A DNA stretch of 64,000 bases from Microbacterium oxydans (GTDB lineage: Bacteria; Actinomycetota; Actinomycetes; Actinomycetales; Microbacteriaceae), in assembly GCF_000956525.1 (NCBI RefSeq), contig NZ_JYIW01000018.1:62001-126000 (forward strand), read 5' to 3'. Both the position numbers and the translations under genes were made by a program. The notes under the pieces were generated by a model. It was not told the DNA's origin. It was given only the letters and a program-made list of their open reading frames with translations, and did no database searches. Of this stretch, positions 8,975-17,530 are shown piece by piece (the stretch's first letter is position 1; each line of letters starts with the position of its first letter).

Positions 8975-11416
8975 CTATCCGGCGGTGGCCCGATCGCCGC
9001 CGGAGCTCTCGACGCCGATCACCACCTCCGCCGGAGGGTATCCCTCGGCCGACGCCGTCACGACGATGTCGTCCTCGCCCGAGGGACGGATGATGACGAG
9101 CACCCGACCGTCGTACGTGTGCCGCGACGGGCCGGTGAACCCCTCCTCGGTGCGCGGCTGCCCTGACCCCATCCCGGCGATCTCGCCGCCGGAGACGGCC
9201 ACGGTGACGAGGGTGTCGGCATCGCACACGACGATCCCATCGGCATCCTCGAGCGTGATGGCGACGTAGGCGAGCCCCTCCGGGCCAGTGATCCCGGCCT
9301 GCTCGGCGCGGGCGATCAGCTGCGGCGCTCCGGCTGTGCGCAGGGCGCTCCTGCCGACCTCGACACCGGCCGAGTACGCCACTGCGGTGAGTGCGCCCCG
9401 GCGGTACTCCGTCTCGAACCGCGCGATCAAGGGCAGCGGCGAACCGACGGCGACCCGGTCGATGACGGCGCCGTCGAGGAGCAGCTCGACCTCGTCGGCA
9501 TCCGCGTAGACATCGACCGTCACCGGCGAGCCAGCAGCCGCGTCCCAGGTCCAGCTGGACACGACGTCGTCCCATGACCAGGGGGTCTTGAACGTCGGCC
9601 GTCCATGGTGCTGCGGACGATGCACGGCGATCACCGGTTCCGCACGCAGGCCGTAGGCGATCTCGCGGTAGTACGACGCCGGCAGTCGGTGCCCGGTGAT
9701 GTCGATGTCACCGCAGGCGCCCAGCAGATACGGGAAGGGGCCGGCAGTCCCAGTCGGCGTGTAGCCCTCGACGTCGGTGTAGTCGACCCGTCCGATCCCC
9801 GCTTCGCCGATGTAGTCCCATCCCGTCCAGGTGAAGTCGCCGATCACGTGCGGCAGACGCCGCACGTCGGCCCAGAGCGAGGCGATGCGATCGGGGAAGG
9901 TCTCGGATCCGACGATGATCCGGTTCGGGAACAGCTCGGCGTCGAGGTCGTAGCGCGAGTCGGCGTAGTTGAAGCCGACGACGTCGAGCACCGCCGCCGA
10001 CTCCTCGGTCGTCGCCGTCACGAGCTCCGATGCGTTCATGCGCGCCATCTGCTCGCCCATCCCGGCCATCATCGTGTTGGGATCTGCCGCAGCCGCGTCC
10101 TGCGCCGCGGCGATCGCACCCAGGTTCGCGATGATCCCGTTGATGCCGTTCGTCACGAACCGGGTGGGATCGAGTCGGCGGAACTCCTCGGCGATGCGGC
10201 GACTCCACGTCGCGCCGTGGGGTGTCGCGAGCTCCAGGATCTCGTTGCCGATCGAGTAGAGGATCACGCTCGGATGGTGCAGGTCCTTCGCGACGAGCGC
10301 GGCGACATCCTGCTGCCACCTCGTGTCGAACCCGATGGAACTGTCGAACGCGGTCTTCGACTTGGTCCAGACATCGGTGAGCTCATCCATGACCAGCATG
10401 CCGTGCCGGTCGCATGCGTCGAGCAGCGCCCTGCTCGCCGGGTTGTGCGCGCTGCGGATCGCGTTGAATCCGGCGGTCTTGAGCAGCGCGACGCGGCGGT
10501 CCTCGGCGGCGGCGATCGAGACCGCGCCGAGCGGGCCGTTGTCATGATGGATGCAGGCGCCGCGCAGATCCACCGGTGTGCCGTTGATGCGCAGCCCCTG
10601 CACCGGATCCAGCTGGAGCCGACGGATGCCGAAGCGCGTCGTCTCCTCCTGGATGATCGTCTCCGCGTCGCTCAGGGTGGTGCGCACGACGTGGAGGTGC
10701 GGCGAGTCAGGACCCCACAGCAGGGGAGACGGCACGAGCAGTCTGGCTCGGCCCGTCGTGACCGTGCCGGGCAGCACGGTGATCGGCGCCGTGCCGGATG
10801 CGACCTCGGCGCCGTGCGGGTCGATCAGGGTCCAGCTGAGCCGTCTCGTCGCCGTGTGCCTGGTGCGATTCTCGACGCGTGTCGCCAGGTCGACGACCGC
10901 GCGCTCCTCGTCGATGTCGGAGCTCGTCGCGACCGTGCCGTCGAGCACGATGTGCACTGGATCGTCGACGACGAGGTGCACCGGCCGGGAGATGCCCCCG
11001 CCGGTGTACCAGCGGCTGTCCCGGTGCACACGCGCTTCCACGGTGATGGTGTTGCTCGCACCGAACCGGAGGTACGGGTCGGCATCGACGACGAAGGCCG
11101 AGTAGCCGTTGGCCTCGTGCGCGGCGAAGTCGCCGTTGATGAACACCGTGGCGTCGCGGTACACGCCCTCGAACTCGATGCGCACCGTGCGGTCGCACCA
11201 GTCGGCCGGCACGTCGAACGTCTTCGAGTATTCGAACACCCCGCCGGGGATGTATCCGCTGTGCACGCCCTGCACGCTGTCGGCCGAGCGGGGCAGGTCG
11301 CGGAGCGCGTCATGCGGCAGCTGCACGGGAACGGATGCGGTCGACTCGTCGCGGGATTCGAACGCGCCGAGCTTCGGGCCGACGCTCCAGCCGTCGGCGA
11401 AGGGGAGGCGCGGCAT
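8975..11416 (-). CDS. Glycoside hydrolase family 2 enzyme
   Basis: 813 residues, domain order: sugar-binding jelly roll (about 10-165), Ig-like domain (170-265), TIM barrel (270-570), a DUF4982-type beta domain and a C-terminal Ig/invasin-like GH2 domain. The barrel shows RSAHNP (321-326), the acid/base pair Asn391-Glu392 in YSIGNE, and the probable nucleophile Glu505 in GSETFP. No signal peptide, so intracellular. This architecture is common in beta-galactosidases and related enzymes acting on plant glycans; the exact sugar is not predictable. ATG at 11416 overlaps the stop of the upstream TetR gene by one base, so they are co-transcribed, while the big transporter operon is divergent. Confidence 0.9.
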   Translation of the reverse strand: MPRLPFADGWSVGPKLGAFESRDESTASVPVQLPHDALRDLPRSADSVQGVHSGYIPGGVFEYSKTFDVPADWCDRTVRIEFEGVYRDATVFINGDFAAHEANGYSAFVVDADPYLRFGASNTITVEARVHRDSRWYTGGGISRPVHLVVDDPVHIVLDGTVATSSDIDEERAVVDLATRVENRTRHTATRRLSWTLIDPHGAEVASGTAPITVLPGTVTTGRARLLVPSPLLWGPDSPHLHVVRTTLSDAETIIQEETTRFGIRRLQLDPVQGLRINGTPVDLRGACIHHDNGPLGAVSIAAAEDRRVALLKTAGFNAIRSAHNPASRALLDACDRHGMLVMDELTDVWTKSKTAFDSSIGFDTRWQQDVAALVAKDLHHPSVILYSIGNEILELATPHGATWSRRIAEEFRRLDPTRFVTNGINGIIANLGAIAAAQDAAAADPNTMMAGMGEQMARMNASELVTATTEESAAVLDVVGFNYADSRYDLDAELFPNRIIVGSETFPDRIASLWADVRRLPHVIGDFTWTGWDYIGEAGIGRVDYTDVEGYTPTGTAGPFPYLLGACGDIDITGHRLPASYYREIAYGLRAEPVIAVHRPQHHGRPTFKTPWSWDDVVSSWTWDAAAGSPVTVDVYADADEVELLLDGAVIDRVAVGSPLPLIARFETEYRRGALTAVAYSAGVEVGRSALRTAGAPQLIARAEQAGITGPEGLAYVAITLEDADGIVVCDADTLVTVAVSGGEIAGMGSGQPRTEEGFTGPSRHTYDGRVLVIIRPSGEDDIVVTASAEGYPPAEVVIGVESSGGDRATAG

Positions 11417-12069
11417 CAGATCAGACCCTCGTCGGCCACATCCCAGTCGATGTCGACGAATGCCGAGATCAACGCGCGCAGCTCCTCCGCCATGTCGAGC
11501 ACGGTCCGGTCGAGCAGCCACTGCACCTGCAGGCCGTCCATCATCGCGATGAGCGCGACCGCCGCCCGCGTCGGCGTCATGCCGGAACGGAGCCTGCCCT
11601 CGGCTTCCAGCTCGCCGAACGCCCGCTGGATGTTCCGGCGCACGTATTCGTAGCGGCGGACGAAGTACCCGTGCGCCGGATGATCGGGAGAGGTCGCTTC
11701 GGCAGACAGGGTGCAGTACAGCTCGACCACACCCGGCACGGAGGCGTTGTAGGCGGCGAGACGGACGAGGCCGCGCAGCATCCGTGCGCCGTCGTCGAAC
11801 TCGAGGGGCACCAGCTCACGCGACCGGTCGTCGCGGTGATCCAGCACTGCCTCGAGCAGCGCGACCTTGTTGGTGAAGTGGTGCAGCACACCGGCCTCGC
11901 TGATGCCGACGCGTTGCGCGATCTCCCGCAGGGAGCCCGAGCGGTACCCGCTCTCGGAGAAGACCTCGAGCGCGGCATCCAGGATCGCCTTGCGTCTCGC
12001 CTCCGTCTTCGCGTACTCGCCGCGGGCGGCTCGACGTGGCTTGGGAGTCGTGCTGGTCGTGTTGGTCAT
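11416..12069 (-). CDS. TetR-family transcriptional regulator of the glycan locus
   Basis: 217 residues. The N-terminal helix-turn-helix spans about residues 20-65 (AILDAALEVFSESGYRSGSL followed by IAQRVGISEAGVLHHF), with a variable helical ligand domain after it. ATG at 12069 was chosen because a -10-like TACGGT (12082-12077) ends 7 bases before it, giving a leaderless transcript; the in-frame GTG at 12078 would overlap that -10. It lies between the GH2 gene (same operon) and the divergent importer/hydrolase operon and probably represses both, through the CTAG-containing inverted repeat upstream of the binding-protein gene. Effector unknown; a sugar or phenolic aglycone would fit the context. 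Confidence 0.88.
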   Translation of the reverse strand: MTNTTSTTPKPRRAARGEYAKTEARRKAILDAALEVFSESGYRSGSLREIAQRVGISEAGVLHHFTNKVALLEAVLDHRDDRSRELVPLEFDDGARMLRGLVRLAAYNASVPGVVELYCTLSAEATSPDHPAHGYFVRRYEYVRRNIQRAFGELEAEGRLRSGMTPTRAAVALIAMMDGLQVQWLLDRTVLDMAEELRALISAFVDIDWDVADEGLI

Positions 12070-12157
12070 CGCTGTCACCGTATCCCCCGTTCGTCGCGTC
12101 CGCCATCGGGCGCGACTGCAGTGCTCCGAAACTGTTCTATAACGAATTCCGAAGAAC

Positions 12158-12186
12158 CGCTAGCTTTTCAATGTAAAAACCTAGCG
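12158..12186. promoter_or_regulatory. Inverted repeat, candidate TetR operator
   Basis: Arms CGCTAGCTTTT and AAAAACCTAGCG face each other across 6 bases. Two further CTAG motifs follow (ACTAGTTTTTGC at 12190 and GCTAGC at 12203-12208), so the same half-site is repeated between the TetR gene and the binding-protein gene. Confidence 0.5.
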
Positions 12187-12263
12187 CCCACTAGTTTTTG
12201 CTGCTAGCTTCTCCATCCAGAGGCGGTCCGCAGGGGTACCGCCACCCATGAAAGGGACAATGG

Positions 12264-13787
12264 ATGTTCCGATTGAAGGCCACAGCAGCCACCATCGCGA
12301 TCGCCGCTCTCGTGCTCACCGGCTGCGCCGGCGGAGCTGAAGAAGGCTCGGGCGACGGGGGCGGCGGCACACTCACACTCGGCGCGATCACGCCGCCGAC
12401 CACCTTCGACCCGGCCGGATCCGAGTGGGGCAACCGTGCCCCGTTCTACCAGGCCGTCTTCGACACGCTGCTCCTCGCGACGCCGGAGGGCACCATCGAG
12501 CCCTGGCTCGCGACCGAGTGGTCGTACAACGACGACAACACCGTGCTCACCCTCACGCTCCGCGACGACGTGAAGTTCTCCGACGGCTCGGCGCTCACCG
12601 GACAGGTCGTCGTCGACAACCTGCAGCGCTTCAAGGACGGCACGTCTCCCGACGCGAACTACTTCGCCGGCATCACGAGCTTCGAAGCCCCGGACGACAC
12701 GACCGTCGTCATCACGCTCGGCGCTCCCGACCCGGCCCTCCTGAACTACCTCACCCGCGATCCCGGTCTGGTCGCCAGCGGCGAATCGCTCGGCAACGAC
12801 AACCTCGCCACCGACCCGATCGGCTCCGGACCCTACGTGCTCGACACCTCGGCCACGGTCACCGGGACGAGCTACACGTACACCGCGAACCCCGACTACT
12901 GGAACCAGGACGCCCAGCACTACGACAAGCTCGTGATCAACGTGCTCGCCGATGCCACGGCATCCCTCAACGCGATCAAGGCCGGAGAGGCCAACGGCGT
13001 GAAGCTCGCCAGCAACGACAACCTCGCCGAGGTCGAAGGCGCCGGCTGGACGGTCAACGCGAACGAGCTCGACTTCCAGGGGCTGCTGCTCCTCGACCGC
13101 GCCGGCACCATGAACCCGGCACTCGCCGACGTGCGCGTCCGCCAGGCGCTGAACTACGCGTTCGACCGCGAAGGACTGCTCGAGGCGCTGCAGCTCGGCA
13201 ACGGCACCGTCACCACGCAGGTGTTCCCGACGAGCTCGGCGGCGTACGACCCCGAGCTCGACGACTACTACACCTACGACCCCGAGAAGGCCAAGGAGCT
13301 GCTGGCCGAGGCCGGCTACGCGACCGGCCTCACCCTGTCGATGCCGTCGTCGACCCTGCTCGGTGCGACCACCTACACCCTGATCGAGCAGCAGCTGGCT
13401 GACGTCGGCATCGGGGTCGAGTACACCGACCCGGGCAACAACTTCATCGCCGACCTGCTCGCGCCGAAGTACGCGGCATCGTTCATGGCCCTGGAGCAGA
13501 ACCCGGACTGGCAGCTGATCCAGTTCATGGTCGCGCCGTCCGCGATCTTCAACCCCTTCGGCTACGACGATCCCAAGGTCGACGAGTACATCAAGCAGAT
13601 CCAGTTCGGTGACGAGGCCACGCAGGAGTCGGTGGCCAAGGAGCTGAACACGTACATCGTCGAGCAGGCGTGGTTCGCCCCGTTCTACCGCGTCCAGGGC
13701 AGCTTCGCCACCGACGCGAACACGACCGTCGAGGTGCTCCCGACGAACGCCTACCCCGCGATCTACGACTTCACGCCGAAGTCCTGA
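12264..13787 (+). CDS. ABC transporter substrate-binding lipoprotein, family 5 (Dpp/Opp type)
   Basis: 507 residues. Lipoprotein signal with lipobox LTGC, lipidated Cys21. The rest matches the family 5 fold: TLGAITPPTTFDPAG at the start of the mature part, VRQALNYAFDREGLL in the middle and a C-terminal region ending in YDFTPKS. Although this family is best known for peptides, many actinobacterial and thermophile members bind oligosaccharides (cellobiose, xylobiose and others), and here every downstream enzyme acts on carbohydrates. AAAGGGA (12251-12257) serves as ribosome site. First gene of the operon; a strong hairpin separates it from the permease gene and may raise its relative expression. 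Confidence 0.92.
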   Translation: MFRLKATAATIAIAALVLTGCAGGAEEGSGDGGGGTLTLGAITPPTTFDPAGSEWGNRAPFYQAVFDTLLLATPEGTIEPWLATEWSYNDDNTVLTLTLRDDVKFSDGSALTGQVVVDNLQRFKDGTSPDANYFAGITSFEAPDDTTVVITLGAPDPALLNYLTRDPGLVASGESLGNDNLATDPIGSGPYVLDTSATVTGTSYTYTANPDYWNQDAQHYDKLVINVLADATASLNAIKAGEANGVKLASNDNLAEVEGAGWTVNANELDFQGLLLLDRAGTMNPALADVRVRQALNYAFDREGLLEALQLGNGTVTTQVFPTSSAAYDPELDDYYTYDPEKAKELLAEAGYATGLTLSMPSSTLLGATTYTLIEQQLADVGIGVEYTDPGNNFIADLLAPKYAASFMALEQNPDWQLIQFMVAPSAIFNPFGYDDPKVDEYIKQIQFGDEATQESVAKELNTYIVEQAWFAPFYRVQGSFATDANTTVEVLPTNAYPAIYDFTPKS

Positions 13788-13796
13788 CGCGGATCC

Positions 13797-13830
13797 TCCG
13801 GCCCGCCCGCTGCTCTGCGGGCGGGCCGGA
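13797..13830 (+). terminator. Intra-operon hairpin after the binding-protein gene
   Basis: Perfect 14-bp arms (TCCGGCCCGCCCGC / GCGGGCGGGCCGGA) around loop TGCTCT, 9 bases after the stop. Likely a partial terminator or 3'-end stabiliser that gives more binding protein than permease. Confidence 0.65.
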
Positions 13831-13860
13831 CCCCGATTCCTCCCACCACAGGAGCGCAGC

Positions 13861-14802
13861 ATGCTCATGTTCATCGTGCGCCGGATCCTCGCCGGCATCG
13901 TCCTGCTCGTCGTCATCTCCATCGTGACGTTCGGGCTCCTCTTCCTCGACAGCGCCAACATCGCGCGCCGCATCCTCGGTCAGAACGCGACCGAGGAGCT
14001 CGTCGCCCAGAAGGCGGCAGAGCTGGGCCTCGACCGCCCGCTCGCCGCCCAGTACTGGGACTGGCTCACCTCCGCGCTCACCGGCGACCTCGGCCGCTCC
14101 TGGTTCAACGGACAGCTGGTCTCCGTGAGCCTCAGCGGACGCCTCGGCGTCAGCCTCTCGCTCGTCATCGGCGCCACCGTCATCTCCGCGGTCCTTGCGA
14201 TCGTGCTCGGTGTCCTCGCCGCACGCCGGGGAGGCTGGGTCGACGCCGTCGTGCAGTTCATCTCGGTGATCGGCTTCGCCATCCCCGGGTTCCTCATCGC
14301 GCTCTACCTCGTGCTGATCTTCGCGATCAACCTGCACTGGTTCAAGGCGACCGGCTACATCCCGATCACGCAGTCGGTCGGCGGCTGGCTGGCCTCGGTC
14401 ACCCTCCCGATCGCCGCCCTCGCGATCGGTGCGATCGCGGCGGTCGCCCAGCAGGTGCGCGGATCGGTGGTCGACGCGATGTCCCGCGACTACGTGCGCA
14501 CGCTCCGAGCCAGGGGCCTGTCGTCGAACAGCGTGATCTACAAGCACGTGCTGCGCAACGCCGGCGGACCGGCGCTCGCGGTCCTCGCCGTCCAGTTCAT
14601 CGGACTCCTCGGCGGGGCGGTGATCGTCGAGCAGGTGTTCGCGCTGCCCGGCATGGGCCAGCTCACCGTCTCCGCGACCACGCAGGGAGACATCCCGGTC
14701 GTGATGGGCGTCGTGATCGCATTCGCGGTCATCGTGCTCATCGTGAACCTCCTGATCGACCTCGCGCAGGCAGCGCTCAACCCGAAGGTGCGACTCTCAT
14801 GA
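13861..14802 (+). CDS. ABC transporter permease (DppB type)
   Basis: 313 residues with six membrane helices, LGLDRPLAAQYWDW after the first helix and the characteristic DYVRTLRARGLSSNSVIYKH EAA-like loop that couples to the ATPase, ending with ERQVFALPGMG-type VEQVFALPGMGQL. AGGAGCG precedes the ATG. The 3' end overlaps the next gene by 4 bases (ATGA). Forms the channel together with the permease half of the next protein. Confidence 0.93.
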   Translation: MLMFIVRRILAGIVLLVVISIVTFGLLFLDSANIARRILGQNATEELVAQKAAELGLDRPLAAQYWDWLTSALTGDLGRSWFNGQLVSVSLSGRLGVSLSLVIGATVISAVLAIVLGVLAARRGGWVDAVVQFISVIGFAIPGFLIALYLVLIFAINLHWFKATGYIPITQSVGGWLASVTLPIAALAIGAIAAVAQQVRGSVVDAMSRDYVRTLRARGLSSNSVIYKHVLRNAGGPALAVLAVQFIGLLGGAVIVEQVFALPGMGQLTVSATTQGDIPVVMGVVIAFAVIVLIVNLLIDLAQAALNPKVRLS

Positions 14803-16682
14803 CCGCTCTCGACGCTCCCACCGCGGTGCCGACGCCCGTGGCGAAGGTCTCGCTGCTGCGCCGACTCGTCCGACGCCCGGTGTCGCTGATCTCCCTGGTG
14901 TTCCTCGTGATCGTCGCCGTCGTCGCGATCACCGGTCGTGTGATCGCCCCCTTCGATCCGAACCTGGCCTCGCTCCAGCTGGTGCTCGCTCCGCCGAGCG
15001 GAGAGCACCTGCTCGGTGCGGACAGCGCGGGCCGTGACGTGCTCTCGCGGCTGCTCGCAGCGACGCAGATCACGCTCGCCGCAGCACTCGTCGCCGTCGT
15101 CACCGCGATGGTGATCGGCGTCATCTCCGGACTGATCGCCGGCTACTACCGCGGCTGGTTCGACTCGGTCGCCTCGTGGGTCACGTCGCTCGTCATGGCG
15201 CTGCCTGGCATCGTCGTGCTCCTCGCCGCACGCGCCGTCCTCGGCCCGAGCGTCTGGCTCGCGATGTTCATCTTCGGCATCCTGCTCGCCCCCGCCTACT
15301 ACCGGCTGGTGTACGCCGCGGTGACGGCGGTCCGCGGAGAGCTCTACGTCGACGCCGCGAAGGTCTCCGGACTCTCCGACGTCCGCATCATCGGCCGACA
15401 CATCCTGTCGGTCGTGCGCGCGCCGATCATCATCCAGTCGGCGATCATCACGGGCATCGCGATCGCGATCCAGTCCGGGCTCGAATTCCTCGGTCTCGGT
15501 GACATGAGCGTCCCGACCTGGGGCGGCATGCTCAACGACGGATTCGCGAACATCTACAAGCAGCCGCTCCTGATGCTCTGGCCGTCGCTCGCGATCGGCC
15601 TCACCGCCATCGCGCTCACCCTGCTCGCCAACGGCATGCGGGACGTGCTCGAGCGCACCGCCGTCGTCCGCCGTCGGCGTCGTCGCGCCGTGACGACCGC
15701 GACGGGATCGATCGCCGCGGTGACGACGTCGTTCAGCCTCTCCGGCGGCGATGCATCGGCACTCGACGACTCGACGCCGCTGCCGGTCATCGGCGACACG
15801 ATCGTGCATCCGGACGATGAGCGCACGAGCGCCATCGGGCAGTCGCCGATCCTCACCGTCACCGACCTCAGGGTCGGGTACGAGCAGTCCGAGGGTGAGG
15901 ACATCGAGGTCGTCCACGGCGTCTCGCTCCAGATCCGCAAGGGCGAGGTCCACGGACTCATCGGCGAGTCGGGGTCCGGCAAGACGCAGACGGCCTTCGC
16001 GGTGCTCGGCCTGCTGCCGCGCGGCGGTCGGGTCACGGCCGGGACGATCGAGTACGAGGGCACGCAGCTCGCGGATGCCTCGGAGAGCGCGTACGCCGGC
16101 ATCCGCGGTCGGCGCATCGGATACATCCCGCAGGAGCCGATGAGCAATCTCGACCCGTCGTTCACGATCGGGTACCAGCTGGTCGAACCGCTGCGCAAGA
16201 ACCTCGGCCTGTCGAAGAAGGAGGCGACGGAGAAGTCGCTGGCGCTGCTGGACCGCGTCGGCATCCCGAACCCGAAGCGCACCTTCGACGCCTACCCCTT
16301 CGAGGTGTCAGGCGGAATGGCGCAGCGCGTGCTGATCGCCGGGGCCGTGTCGACCGACCCCGATCTGATCATCGCCGACGAGCCGACCACGGCGCTCGAC
16401 GTCACGGTCCAGGCCGAGGTGCTCGACCTGCTCCGCGACCTGCAGCGCGAGCGGCAGATGGCGATGCTGCTGGTGACGCACAACTTCGGCGTCGTCGCCG
16501 ACCTCTGCGACCGGGTGACGGTCATGCAGCAGGGACTCTTCGTCGAACAGGGGCCCGTGCGCACGATCCTCCGCTCGCCCTCGCACGCCTACACGCAGTC
16601 GCTGCTCGACGCGATCCTCGACGAGGGTCCGGCGCGTGGCCCGCTCATCACCGCAGGAACCGCCGAAGGAGGCCGGTCGTGA
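14799..16682 (+). CDS. ABC transporter permease-ATPase fusion (DppC-DppD type)
   Basis: 627 residues joining two subunits that are usually separate. Residues 1-285 are a DppC-type permease (N-terminal helix, LGADSAGRDVLSRLL, EAA loop near AAKVSGLSDVRIIGRH). A charged linker beginning RRRRRR (291-296) runs to about 345. Residues 350-627 are an ABC ATPase: Walker A GESGSGKT (389-396), signature VSGGMAQR (503-510), Walker B LIIADEP (523-529), and the C-terminal oligopeptide-type region HAYTQSLLDAI. The fusion is seen in other actinomycetes. It starts inside the stop of the DppB gene and overlaps the DppF gene by 4 bases, so stoichiometry is tightly fixed. Confidence 0.93.
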   Translation: MTALDAPTAVPTPVAKVSLLRRLVRRPVSLISLVFLVIVAVVAITGRVIAPFDPNLASLQLVLAPPSGEHLLGADSAGRDVLSRLLAATQITLAAALVAVVTAMVIGVISGLIAGYYRGWFDSVASWVTSLVMALPGIVVLLAARAVLGPSVWLAMFIFGILLAPAYYRLVYAAVTAVRGELYVDAAKVSGLSDVRIIGRHILSVVRAPIIIQSAIITGIAIAIQSGLEFLGLGDMSVPTWGGMLNDGFANIYKQPLLMLWPSLAIGLTAIALTLLANGMRDVLERTAVVRRRRRRAVTTATGSIAAVTTSFSLSGGDASALDDSTPLPVIGDTIVHPDDERTSAIGQSPILTVTDLRVGYEQSEGEDIEVVHGVSLQIRKGEVHGLIGESGSGKTQTAFAVLGLLPRGGRVTAGTIEYEGTQLADASESAYAGIRGRRIGYIPQEPMSNLDPSFTIGYQLVEPLRKNLGLSKKEATEKSLALLDRVGIPNPKRTFDAYPFEVSGGMAQRVLIAGAVSTDPDLIIADEPTTALDVTVQAEVLDLLRDLQRERQMAMLLVTHNFGVVADLCDRVTVMQQGLFVEQGPVRTILRSPSHAYTQSLLDAILDEGPARGPLITAGTAEGGRS

Positions 16683-17530
16683 ACACGCTCCTCGAGGTCA
16701 CCGACCTCCATGTCACCTACCCGGGCAAGGGATTCCGCGCCGAGCCGTTCCGTGCGCTGAAGGGGGTGTCGCTCGACATCCGTCCCGGAGAGACCGTCGG
16801 ACTGGTCGGTGAGTCCGGGTCGGGAAAGACCACACTCGGACGCGCCGTGCTCGGCCTCGCTCCCGTCACCGAGGGGTCGATCCGCTACGACGGTGCCGAG
16901 ATCGGACACCTCGGGCGCCGAGCCCGTCGCGGGCTGTCCAGCGAGATCCAGGTCGTCTTCCAGGACCCGTACTCATCGCTGAACCCGTCGATGACGATCG
17001 CGCAGATCCTCGCCGAACCGCTCACCGCACGCGGGGTCGCCGCCAAACAGGCGAATGCCCGCGTCGCCGACCTGCTCGATCGCGTCGGGCTCCCGGCGGA
17101 TGCTGCCCGCCGGCTGCCCCGTGAGTTCTCGGGCGGGCAGCGCCAGCGCGTGGCGATCGCCCGCGCGCTGGCGCTGGATCCGAAGCTGATCGTCTGCGAC
17201 GAACCGGTGTCGGCCCTCGACCTGTCGACGCAGGCGCGTGTGCTCGACCTCTTCATCGAGATCCAGGAGCGCACCGGCGTCGCCTACCTCTTCATCTCGC
17301 ACGACCTCGCCGTGGTCCGCCACATCAGCCATCGCGTCGCGGTGATGTACCGGGGCGAGCTCGTCGAGACCGGGGACGGCGACCAGGTGACGGCGCGTCC
17401 GGAGCATCCGTACACCCAGCGGTTGTTCCTGGCAGCGCCGGTTCCCGACCCCGATGCCCAGCAGAAGCGTCGACTCGACCGGCGTGCCCTCATCGACGCG
17501 CAGAACACCCCAGAAGGATCAGCCGCATGA
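16679..17530 (+). CDS. ABC transporter ATP-binding protein (DppF type)
   Basis: 283 residues, second ATPase of the importer. Walker A GESGSGKT at 44-51, QVVFQDPYSSLNPSMTI (Q-loop region), signature FSGGQRQRVAI and Walker B LIVCDEP are intact, followed by the C-terminal HPYTQRLFLAAPVPDP of oligopeptide-type ATPases. GTG start overlapping the upstream stop (GTGA). Expected to form an asymmetric heterodimer with the ATPase half of the fusion protein. Confidence 0.93.
   Translation: MNTLLEVTDLHVTYPGKGFRAEPFRALKGVSLDIRPGETVGLVGESGSGKTTLGRAVLGLAPVTEGSIRYDGAEIGHLGRRARRGLSSEIQVVFQDPYSSLNPSMTIAQILAEPLTARGVAAKQANARVADLLDRVGLPADAARRLPREFSGGQRQRVAIARALALDPKLIVCDEPVSALDLSTQARVLDLFIEIQERTGVAYLFISHDLAVVRHISHRVAVMYRGELVETGDGDQVTARPEHPYTQRLFLAAPVPDPDAQQKRRLDRRALIDAQNTPEGSAA

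Noticed and set aside
7260..9575. Long minus-strand open frame (over 700 codons) across the GH32 and permease genes
   Set aside because: Antisense shadow of well-supported plus-strand genes; Arg/Gly/Asp-rich with no domain, a usual artefact of high GC third positions.
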